Shown here: piece after piece, positions 7,159 through 14,366 of the stretch
How positions within the stretch are numbered: position 1 is the stretch's first letter
Layout of the letters: the number at the start of each line of letters is the position of its first letter
DNA from: Acidimicrobiales bacterium
GTDB lineage: Bacteria > Actinomycetota > Acidimicrobiia > Acidimicrobiales > SZUA-35
Reading direction: 5' to 3'
Length of the DNA: 27,995 nt
Assembly: GCA_024641625.1 (NCBI GenBank)
Contig: JAHECQ010000005.1
Coordinates: 1 to 27,995, forward strand
Made by a program: the position numbers and the translations under genes
Notes under the pieces: generated by a model
Seen by the model: only the letters and a program-made list of their open reading frames with translations
Database searches by the model: none
Told to the model about the DNA's origin: nothing

Positions 7159-8075
7159 TCAACGACCTGCTTGGTGGCTCCTCGATCGAGCCCGACATCT
7201 CCTTCGAGTTCTTCCCGCCGAACACCGATGTCGGTGCGGCCAACCTGTCTCGATGTGCAGACGAATTGGCGGCCCTCAACCCGAAGTTCGTCAGCGTCAC
7301 CTACGGAGCCGGCGGAACGAGCCGGGACCGCACCCAGTTGGCGGTGTCCCAGCTGGCCGCCACCACGAACCTCTCGGTGGCCGGCCATCTCACGTGCGTC
7401 GGCGCCACCAAGGACGAGGTGGCGGGCGTCATCGACGACTACCTCGCAGTCGGTGTACGACACATCGTCGCCCTACGGGGTGATCCCCCCGAGGGGACCG
7501 AGAGTGTGGTGCCCGGCGGGTACCAGGACGCGGTCGAGCTGGTGGCAGGCATCCGGGCGCACGTGGAGGCCGCGGGCATCGGTGATTTCGAGATCTCCGT
7601 GGGCGCTTACCCCGAGGTCCACCCCAAGGCCAGCTCGCCCCAGGCCGACCTCGACAATCTCAAGGCCAAACTCGATGCCGGCGCCAATCGAGCGCTCACT
7701 CAGTTCTTCTTCGACACCGACACCTTCCTCGGCTTTCTCGACGGCGCTCGGGCGGCGGGGATCGAGGCTCCCATCGTCCCGGGCATCATGCCGATCAACA
7801 ATTTCGCCGGCATCAACCGCTTCGCTGCCCGAGCCGGCGCCATCATTCCGCACTGGATGCACGATCTCTTCGACGGGCTCGACGAGACTCCCGACGTCAG
7901 AAATCTGGTCGCCGCCCAGGTGGCGGCCGAACAGTGCCGGCGGCTGGTGGCCGGTGGCGTGACCGAGTTCCACTTCTACACCATGAATCGTTCCGAGCTC
8001 ACCCTCGCCACCTGCCGTGCCTTGGGCATCAAGCCGAGTGAACCGGCCGTGCCGACCGAAGGGAACGTGGCGTGA
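7155..8075 (+). CDS. metF: Methylenetetrahydrofolate reductase
   Basis: 306-residue FAD TIM barrel that reduces 5,10-methylene-THF to 5-methyl-THF, the methyl donor for MetH. Visible motifs are SFEFFPP with catalytic Glu18, KFVSVTYGAGGTSRDRT, HLTCVG, ALRGDPP (Asp110), ALTQFFFD and PIVPGIMPI. The length fits bacterial MetF. The ATG at 7155 sits in the ATGA overlap with the upstream stop, and its own stop overlaps the metH GTG (GTGA), so the three genes are translationally coupled. Larger upstream extensions of the frame run through the coding region of the previous gene and are rejected. Confidence 0.96.
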   Translation: MINDLLGGSSIEPDISFEFFPPNTDVGAANLSRCADELAALNPKFVSVTYGAGGTSRDRTQLAVSQLAATTNLSVAGHLTCVGATKDEVAGVIDDYLAVGVRHIVALRGDPPEGTESVVPGGYQDAVELVAGIRAHVEAAGIGDFEISVGAYPEVHPKASSPQADLDNLKAKLDAGANRALTQFFFDTDTFLGFLDGARAAGIEAPIVPGIMPINNFAGINRFAARAGAIIPHWMHDLFDGLDETPDVRNLVAAQVAAEQCRRLVAGGVTEFHFYTMNRSELTLATCRALGIKPSEPAVPTEGNVA

Positions 8076-11000
8076 GCCCCCAAGCAGTGCATCCCGGAGT
8101 GGTCGGTCCCGAAACGGTGTCGTCGGGGATCGGGGTGCCCCGTACTCGCCCCGAGCGGATGGCGGCCCTGCGGGCGGCGATGGCTGAGCGCATCCTGGTG
8201 ATCGACGGCGCGATGGGTACCACGCTGCAGCAACATGGTCTGTTCGAAGCCGACTTCCGGGGTGCTCGGTTCGGCGACCATTCGTGTGATCTGGCGGGCA
8301 ATCACGACATCCTGTCGTTGACCAAGCCCGAGGTCATCAGTGGCGTTCATGCCAGCTTTCTCGAAGCCGGTGCCGACTTGGTCACCACCAACACCTTCAA
8401 CGCGACCGCCATTTCCCAGGCCGATTATGACACCCACCTGCAGGCCCGGGAGTTGAACGAGGCCAGTGCCCGTCTGGCCCGGGTCGAAGCCGACCGTTTC
8501 ACTGCGGCCGATCCGACCAGACCGCGCTTCGTGATCGGTGCGCTCGGTCCGACCAATCGCACGGCGAGCATCTCGCCGAACGTCAACGATCCCGCGTCTC
8601 GCGACATCACCTTCGACCAATTGCGTGATGCCTACGCCGACGCGGTCGCCGGGTTGGTCGAGGGCGGAGCCGACGTGATCATGATCGAGACGGTGTTCGA
8701 CACCCTCAATGCCAAGGCGGCGATCCTCGCCGTGCTCGAGTATCGCGACGCCCACGATCTCGACCTGCCGATCATGGTCTCGGGGACGATCACCGACCGT
8801 TCCGGGCGGACCTTGACCGGTCAGACTCCCGAGGCATTCTGGATCTCCATCAGCCACGCCGAGCCGCTGGCCGTAGGTCTGAACTGTGCGCTCGGCATCA
8901 GCGAGCTCCGCCCCCACATCGTCGAATTGGCTCGCGCCGCCGATGTTGCCGTCAGCTGCCATCCCAACGCCGGGCTGCCCAACGAGCTGGGGGAGTACAC
9001 CGAGGATCCCGACTCCATGGCGGACACCATGGCCGAGCTGGCGTCGATGGGTACGTTCAACTTCGTCGGTGGCTGCTGCGGCACGACTCCCGAACACATC
9101 GAGGCCCTCAGCCGAGCAGTGCGTGGACTGGCGCCGCGTGTGGTCGATCCCGGACCTCCACACACCAAGCTGTCGGGTTTGGAACCGATGGCGATCACGC
9201 CCGAATCGTTGTTGGTCAACGTGGGGGAGCGCACCAACGTCACCGGTTCGGCGGCCTTTGCCAAGCTGATCCTGGGTGGCGATTTCGACGCCGCGGTAGC
9301 GGTTGCTCGTGACCAGGTGGACAACGGTGCGCAGATCATCGATGTCAACATGGACGAGGGAATGCTCGACTCCGAGGCTGCGATGACTCGGTTCCTCAAT
9401 CTGATCGCCACCGAGCCCGACATCTCGCGCGTGCCGGTGATGATCGATTCGTCGAGGTGGTCGGTGATCGAGGCGGGACTCAAGTGTGTCCAGGGCAAAC
9501 CCGTCGTCAACTCGATCAGCTTGAAAGAAGGTGAGGAGCCCTTCCTGCGACAGGCCCGCCTGGCTCGTCGCTATGGCGCCGCCGTCGTCGTCATGGCCTT
9601 CGACGAGCAGGGCCAAGCCGAAACACAAGCACACAAGTTCTCGGTGTGCGAGCGGGCCTATCGGCTACTCGTCGACCAGGTCGGCTTCCCGCCATCGGAC
9701 ATCATCTTCGACCCGAACATCTTTGCGGTGGCCACTGGCATCGAGGCCCACGCCGACTACGGGCGGGCGTTCATCGAGGGCACACGCGACATCAAGGCTC
9801 GGTTGCCCCACGTGCAGGTGTCGGGGGGCCTCTCCAACCTGTCGTTCTCGTTCCGTGGCAACAACGCGCTCCGTGAGGCGATGCACGCGGTGTTCCTCTA
9901 TCACGCCGTGCGGGCAGGGTTGAGCATGGCCATCGTCAATGCCGGACGCCTGCCGACCTATGACGAGGTACCCGACGATCTACGTGAGCGCATCGAGGAC
10001 GTCCTGTTCAACCGTCGAGCCGACGCGACCGAACGTCTCATCGAGGTTGCCGCCGATGCGAAGAGCCAGGCGCATGCGGCCACCGTGGACCTGGGCTGGA
10101 GGGAAGGGCCGGCGAACGCGCGACTGGTCCACGCCCTGGTGCATGGGCTCGACGAGTGGGTGGTCTCCGACACCGAGGAAGCTCGCCGTGGAGCCTCGCG
10201 GGCGCTCGACGTCATCGAGGGTCCGCTGATGGAGGGTATGAACGTCGTTGGCGACCTGTTCGGGGCGGGCAAGATGTTCCTCCCGCAGGTCGTGAAGAGC
10301 GCTCGCGTGATGAAGAAGGCGGTCGCCCACCTCGAGCCGTACATCGAAGCCGAAGGTGTGGCCGGCCAGAGTGCCGGCAAGATCGTGTTGGCCACGGTGA
10401 AAGGCGATGTCCACGACATCGGCAAGAACATCGTCGGTGTCGTGCTGGCCTGCAACAACTACGAGGTGGTGGACCTCGGTGTCATGGTGCCGATGACCAC
10501 GATCATCGACACGGCACGGGAGGTGGGTGCCGACGCCATCGGGCTGTCGGGCCTCATCACCCCGAGTCTCGACGAGATGGTGCATGTGGCCACCGAGATG
10601 GAGCGTCAGGGCCTGGACCTCCCGCTGTTGATCGGGGGCGCCACCACCAGCCGGGTGCACACCGCAGTGAAGATCGAGCCGGCCTATTCCAAGGGCGTCA
10701 TCCACGTGTCGGATGCCTCTCGTGCGGTCGGCGTCGTGAGCGAACTGCTGGGCGAACAGCGCGCACGACTCGATGGAGCGGGCCACGAGCTTGCCCCGAT
10801 TCTGCAACGAACTGCAGCCGACTATCAGACGATTCGCCAGAATCGAGCTGCCGGTGGTGGGGGCGACACCGTGCCGATCGCCGAAGCCCGCTCGAACCGC
10901 CTGGCGGTCGATTGGAGCAATGGCGTGGCGCCACCACCGACCTACCTCGGAGCGAGGGTCGTCGAGGGCATCACGGCGGCCACGCTCGTGCCCTACATCG

Positions 11001-11833
11001 ACTGGACTCCGTTCTTCCGCAGCTGGGATCTGGTCGGCACCTACCCCAGGATCCTCGATGACGAGGTGGTCGGTAGTACCGCTCGGGATCTCTTCGCCGA
11101 TGCCCAGGCGATGTTGTCCGACATCGTTGCCCACGACTGGTTGAAGCCCGAGGCGGTCGTCGGCTTCTGGAGGGCGTCGAGCGATGGCGACGACCTCCGT
11201 CTCGACGTGGAAGGCGAGACGCGCACGCTCCACACGTTGCGTCAGCAGGTCCGTCACGGTGACAACCGGGCCAATCTGGCGCTCTCGGACTTCGTTGCAC
11301 CGATCTCCACCGGTGTCGTCGATCATGTCGGAGCCTTTGCCGTGACCATCAATGGCGAGCTCGAACAGCGGGTCGCGGCCTTCGAAGCGGCCGGCGACGA
11401 CTACTCGTCCATCATGGCCAAGGCCCTGGCCGATCGTCTGGCCGAGGCCTGCGCCGAGTACGTGCATCATCTGGTTCGGACCGAACTCTGGGGCTATCAG
11501 GTCGACGAGTTCAGCGGAGAACAGTTGCTGAAAGAGGACTATCAGGGCATTCGCCCTGCGCCCGGTTATCCGGCCTGCCCCGATCACACCGAGAAACGGT
11601 CCATCTTCGAATTGCTCGACGCCACTGCCCGGATCGGGGTGGAGCTCACCGAGTCGTGTGCCATGACCCCGGCCTCATCGGTGAGCGGGCTCTACTTCTC
11701 GCATGAACAGAGCCGTTACTTCGGCGTGCGTCGGGTCGGACCTGACCAGTTGCGGGACTACGCCGAACGCAAGGGCATCTCGATCGAGGAGGCCGAACGT
11801 TGGCTGTCGCCGGTCCTGGCCGACCAGCCTTGA
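8072..11833 (+). CDS. metH: Cobalamin-dependent methionine synthase
   Basis: 1253 residues with all four MetH modules. The homocysteine barrel starts at DGAMGTTLQ (45) with zinc ligands Cys272, Cys335 and Cys336 (GGCCGTTPEH). The methyl-THF (pterin) barrel has VGERTNVTGS at 384. The B12 cap and Rossmann domain have GDVHDIGKNIVG with the cobalt-ligand His781. The reactivation domain has GIRPAPGYPACPDHTEK (1160-1176) and ESCAMTPASSVSGLYFSHE. It transfers methyl from 5-methyl-THF to homocysteine and repairs oxidised B12 with SAM. The length is close to the E. coli enzyme (1227). The start is GTG inside the metF stop. A 30-residue N-terminal extension before MAALRAAM is poorly conserved, so a later start cannot be excluded. 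No cobalamin riboswitch precedes it; control probably acts at 6050. Confidence 0.97.
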   Translation: MSPQAVHPGVVGPETVSSGIGVPRTRPERMAALRAAMAERILVIDGAMGTTLQQHGLFEADFRGARFGDHSCDLAGNHDILSLTKPEVISGVHASFLEAGADLVTTNTFNATAISQADYDTHLQARELNEASARLARVEADRFTAADPTRPRFVIGALGPTNRTASISPNVNDPASRDITFDQLRDAYADAVAGLVEGGADVIMIETVFDTLNAKAAILAVLEYRDAHDLDLPIMVSGTITDRSGRTLTGQTPEAFWISISHAEPLAVGLNCALGISELRPHIVELARAADVAVSCHPNAGLPNELGEYTEDPDSMADTMAELASMGTFNFVGGCCGTTPEHIEALSRAVRGLAPRVVDPGPPHTKLSGLEPMAITPESLLVNVGERTNVTGSAAFAKLILGGDFDAAVAVARDQVDNGAQIIDVNMDEGMLDSEAAMTRFLNLIATEPDISRVPVMIDSSRWSVIEAGLKCVQGKPVVNSISLKEGEEPFLRQARLARRYGAAVVVMAFDEQGQAETQAHKFSVCERAYRLLVDQVGFPPSDIIFDPNIFAVATGIEAHADYGRAFIEGTRDIKARLPHVQVSGGLSNLSFSFRGNNALREAMHAVFLYHAVRAGLSMAIVNAGRLPTYDEVPDDLRERIEDVLFNRRADATERLIEVAADAKSQAHAATVDLGWREGPANARLVHALVHGLDEWVVSDTEEARRGASRALDVIEGPLMEGMNVVGDLFGAGKMFLPQVVKSARVMKKAVAHLEPYIEAEGVAGQSAGKIVLATVKGDVHDIGKNIVGVVLACNNYEVVDLGVMVPMTTIIDTAREVGADAIGLSGLITPSLDEMVHVATEMERQGLDLPLLIGGATTSRVHTAVKIEPAYSKGVIHVSDASRAVGVVSELLGEQRARLDGAGHELAPILQRTAADYQTIRQNRAAGGGGDTVPIAEARSNRLAVDWSNGVAPPPTYLGARVVEGITAATLVPYIDWTPFFRSWDLVGTYPRILDDEVVGSTARDLFADAQAMLSDIVAHDWLKPEAVVGFWRASSDGDDLRLDVEGETRTLHTLRQQVRHGDNRANLALSDFVAPISTGVVDHVGAFAVTINGELEQRVAAFEAAGDDYSSIMAKALADRLAEACAEYVHHLVRTELWGYQVDEFSGEQLLKEDYQGIRPAPGYPACPDHTEKRSIFELLDATARIGVELTESCAMTPASSVSGLYFSHEQSRYFGVRRVGPDQLRDYAERKGISIEEAERWLSPVLADQP

Positions 11834-11855
11834 CGCGTTGAGCAAGCCTTCGGAC

Positions 11856-12599
11856 ATGAGCCGGGTCGAGCGGAGCTTCCTGTCGTGGAACCTCGCGATG
11901 ATGGAACGATCGGACGAGGCTCCCATCGGCTGGAGCCTCGAGGACACCGAGCAGGCCGTCCGGGAACGCATCCTCGCCGACCCACCTGCTCTCGTGCTCT
12001 TCCAGGAACTCCCGCGTCTCGTTCCCTACCTCGAGACCCATGCCATGGTGCGGGGCAACCCACAGACCCATCAGGGGAACCTTGCCACCCTGATCCGACA
12101 CGACCTCTTGGCCGAGGAGCCTTTGGGCAGGCCCTCGGTGAGGATGGTGCCGGGTTGCGCGTTGTTGGTCACCTTCGCCGATGGCCTGACCGTGGCGAAC
12201 GTGCACTTGGCCCCGGGGCCGGGCGCGGTGGGTGAACGACTCGAACAGGTGGCGCAGATCGTGGAGGCAAGCCCGACACCCACCATCTTGATCGTCGGTG
12301 ACACCAACACGCGGGTGGCGGAGGAACGACCATTGGCCGAGGCCGGACTCCTCGGTGGTCGACCACGGCAGGCGACCTGGGACAGCAAGCGAAACGGATT
12401 CCGTTCCGATGGCCCGCGATTCACGGCCCACTTCACCCGTTGGTTCGCTTCGCCGGGGGTGCAGGTCGATCGGGTGATCGTCGATCGTCAGCCGGTGGAG
12501 ATCGACGGCGCCCGGTTCCATTTGAGTGACCATTTCGGTCTTCGTGGCACGGTCACCCTCGACGGGTCGGTGTATGTTCGGCCCGGCGAGTTCAGCTGA
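11856..12599 (+). CDS. Endonuclease/exonuclease/phosphatase (EEP) family protein
   Basis: 247 residues with the EEP catalytic set in order: Asn12 (SWNL), Glu51 (FQEL), His117 (NVHLAPG), Asp149-Asn151 (VGDTNTR), Asp205 (VDRVIVD) and the terminal SDH (224-226). This fold hydrolyses phosphodiesters in nucleic acids, lipids or small molecules; the substrate is not evident. The ATG at 11856 lies 22 bases after metH, with a weak ribosome site. An in-frame TTG at 11838 is an alternative, and an extension to 11703 would run inside metH and is unlikely. It ends in an 8-base convergent overlap with the threonine aldolase gene. Confidence 0.82.
   Translation: MSRVERSFLSWNLAMMERSDEAPIGWSLEDTEQAVRERILADPPALVLFQELPRLVPYLETHAMVRGNPQTHQGNLATLIRHDLLAEEPLGRPSVRMVPGCALLVTFADGLTVANVHLAPGPGAVGERLEQVAQIVEASPTPTILIVGDTNTRVAEERPLAEAGLLGGRPRQATWDSKRNGFRSDGPRFTAHFTRWFASPGVQVDRVIVDRQPVEIDGARFHLSDHFGLRGTVTLDGSVYVRPGEFS
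12592..12599. other. Palindromic stop overlap TCAGCTGA, second copy
   Basis: Same 8-base palindrome and same geometry as at 1165-1172: the plus-strand EEP gene ends Phe-Ser-stop and the minus-strand threonine aldolase ends Leu-Ser-stop, sharing all eight bases. Confidence 0.85.
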
Positions 12600-13590
12600 G
12601 GGCGCCGGCGACGACCTCGAGTACCTGTTCGATGTCGTCGGCATCGACGCCGAGATGGGTGACGAGTCGGGTCACGGGATTGGACAGCACGGCGACGCCG
12701 GCATCGTGCATGGCCCGACCGAAGGCTACGGGGTCGGTGTTCAGCCGTAGGAACACCATGTTGGTGGCCTGATCGAGTACTTCCAGTGGAGCGATCGTCG
12801 AGAGGCCTTGGGCCAGCCGCGCTGCGTTGGCGTGGTCATCGGCCAGTCGAGCGCGATGGTATTCGAGCGCATGGAGGCCCGCGGCGGCCAGAATCCCGGT
12901 TTGGCGCATGCCGCCACCGAGCATCTTGCGCCAACGCCTGGCTTCGCGGATGAAGTCGTCCGACCCCACGAGCAGTGAACCCGCCGGAGTACCCAGACCC
13001 TTGGACAGGCAGACCGATACCGAGTCGAAGCCCGCGGCCAGCTCGGCCGGCTCGACATTGTCGGCCACGGCCGCGTTCCAGAGCCTCGCTCCATCGAGAT
13101 GGAGCCGAAGTCCACGGTCGCGCGCCCGGCGCTGAGCCTCGGCCACGTAGTCGGCCGGCAGCGGCCGGCCGTCCTTGGTGTTCTCGAGGGCGAGGAGCCG
13201 GGCCTGGGCGAAGTGGGGGTCGTTCGGTTTGATGTAGCTGAACAGCAAGTCGAGATCGAACGTCCCGTCGGGGCGAAGCTCGACGGGCTGGGGCACGATG
13301 CCGCCCAGCACCGCTGCACCTCCGGCCTCGTAGCGGAAGGTGTGAGCGCTCTGCCCGACGAGGTACTCGTCGCCCCGTTGGCAGTGCGACAGCAACGCGC
13401 AGAGATTGGCCTGGGTGCCACTCGTGGCGAACAACGCTGCTTCGAAACCGAGCAGGTCGGCCACCCGCGACTGGAGCTCGTTGACGGTTGGGTCGTCACC
13501 GAAGACGTCATCGCCCACCGATGCCCCCGCCATGGCGGCGCGCATGGCATAGGTCGGCTTGCTCACGGTGTCGCTACGCAGATCGATCAT
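12592..13590 (-). CDS. ltaE: Low-specificity L-threonine aldolase
   Basis: 332-residue fold-type I PLP enzyme cleaving L-threonine or L-allo-threonine to glycine and acetaldehyde. It begins MIDLRSDTVSKPTYAMRAAM, the family N-terminus. His83 should stack on PLP, Asp166 (HLDGAR) binds the ring nitrogen and Lys197 (CLSKGLGTPAGS) forms the Schiff base. AAGGAG lies 8 bases before the ATG. It sits 52 bases downstream of the DtxR-type regulator on the same strand and may be co-transcribed with it. The glycine it forms could feed one-carbon folate metabolism next to metF/metH, which is inference. Confidence 0.94.
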   Translation of the reverse strand: MIDLRSDTVSKPTYAMRAAMAGASVGDDVFGDDPTVNELQSRVADLLGFEAALFATSGTQANLCALLSHCQRGDEYLVGQSAHTFRYEAGGAAVLGGIVPQPVELRPDGTFDLDLLFSYIKPNDPHFAQARLLALENTKDGRPLPADYVAEAQRRARDRGLRLHLDGARLWNAAVADNVEPAELAAGFDSVSVCLSKGLGTPAGSLLVGSDDFIREARRWRKMLGGGMRQTGILAAAGLHALEYHRARLADDHANAARLAQGLSTIAPLEVLDQATNMVFLRLNTDPVAFGRAMHDAGVAVLSNPVTRLVTHLGVDADDIEQVLEVVAGALS

Positions 13591-13642
13591 CGGATCGGCT
13601 CCTTGGGCTTGGGCTTTTGCGGCCGAGCCACGGCGACTCGGC

Positions 13643-14314
13643 TCAGGTGAGCGTGACGAGTATGCGCTCGGCGGTGAATGCGCTCAAACCGACGGCTCGT
13701 CCATTGACGTCGACGGTGGTGGTGCCATCGGGGGACAGGCGAACCACCGTCGCGCTCGACCCCGGGAGCAGATTGTTCTCTTCGAGGAACTCGAGCAGGC
13801 CGGGCTCGAATTCGAGCTCCTCGGGAATGCGGTTCACCATGACCCCCTGGCCGATCTCGACCTGCGCCAGGGCGACCAGCATCGGCTCGACGTAGGTGGA
13901 ACCGGGAATCGGGTTGCCGTGGGGACACGTCGTGGGGTGATCGAGCCGATCGATGATGGCCGCCTCGACCAGCGGGCTGATGACGTGTTCCCACTTGCCT
14001 GCTTCATGATGGGCGTCTGCGGAGGACAGCCCGAGCAGGTCGGTGAGGAAACGTTCGGCGATGCGGTGACGTCGGACCATGGTGTTGGCCAGGACGCGAC
14101 CGGCGTCGGTCAGCTCGATCTCGCCCTTGTCGGTGCTCACCAGGCCTTCTTCGGTCATGCGGCGGATCATCTCCGACACCGCCGGACGCGACACCGAGAG
14201 GCGCTCGGCGATGCGAGCCTGGATGACCTTGAGCCCGTCCTCGGCCAGCTCGAAGATGGTCTCGCAGTATTCCTCGAAGGCCGGGTGGTGCTCCGGTGAG
14301 GTGTACGGCGTCAT
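13643..14314 (-). CDS. DtxR/IdeR/MntR-family metal-dependent repressor with altered ligand set
   Basis: 223 residues: winged helix (LKVIQARIAERLSVSRPAVSEMIRRMTEEGLV), dimer/metal domain (about 75-150, with WEHVIS and CPHGNPIPGS) and a C-terminal SH3/FeoA-like domain. Aligned by eye to DtxR, the ancillary ligands His83, Glu87 and His102 are kept, and Glu109 and His110 are kept. The Met10 position is Glu15, and the Cys102 position is Gly106 (EAGKWEHV instead of EACRWEHV). It is therefore not a standard Fe-type IdeR; its acidic N-terminal ligand is more like MntR. Its targets may include metal or oxidative-stress genes such as the transporter and SOD 9-10 kb away, but this is not shown. A TAGGGT 6 bases before the ATG suggests a leaderless transcript. 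Confidence 0.88.
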   Translation of the reverse strand: MTPYTSPEHHPAFEEYCETIFELAEDGLKVIQARIAERLSVSRPAVSEMIRRMTEEGLVSTDKGEIELTDAGRVLANTMVRRHRIAERFLTDLLGLSSADAHHEAGKWEHVISPLVEAAIIDRLDHPTTCPHGNPIPGSTYVEPMLVALAQVEIGQGVMVNRIPEELEFEPGLLEFLEENNLLPGSSATVVRLSPDGTTTVDVNGRAVGLSAFTAERILVTLT

Positions 14315-14320
14315 CGCCTC

Positions 14321-14326
14321 ACCCTA
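14321..14326 (-). promoter_or_regulatory. -10 element (TAGGGT) of the DtxR-type gene
   Basis: Read on the minus strand, TAGGGT lies 6 bases before the ATG at 14314, placing the transcription start on the A of the start codon. There is no good -35 match. The GTGAGG next to it could alternatively act as a ribosome site. Confidence 0.45.
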
Positions 14327-14344
14327 CCGGGCGCGCGTGGGGTC

Positions 14345-14361
14345 GTGCCCATGGTGGGCAC
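14345..14361. terminator. GC-rich hairpin after the phosphotransferase gene
   Basis: GTGCCCA (14345-14351) and TGGGCAC (14355-14361) form a 7-bp stem with a 3-base loop, 5 bases past the stop of the phosphotransferase and just upstream of the DtxR-type promoter. No T run follows. It could be a terminator or an operator of the regulator. Confidence 0.4.
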
Positions 14362-14366
14362 TGCGC

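Noticed and set aside
8000..8100. Possible cobalamin riboswitch before metH.
   Set aside because: metH starts inside the metF stop codon, so there is no room for a leader; no B12-box-like sequence was seen upstream of the operon either.
8072..11833. Long antisense frames over metH, leuS, sulP and the persulfide dioxygenase gene (up to about 550 codons).
   Set aside because: They are Arg/His/Gly-rich or low-complexity shadows caused by high GC at third positions; the opposite strand encodes unmistakable conserved enzymes.
11703..11855. Earlier start of the EEP protein within metH.
   Set aside because: The added residues show no EEP-type sequence and lie within the conserved end of metH.
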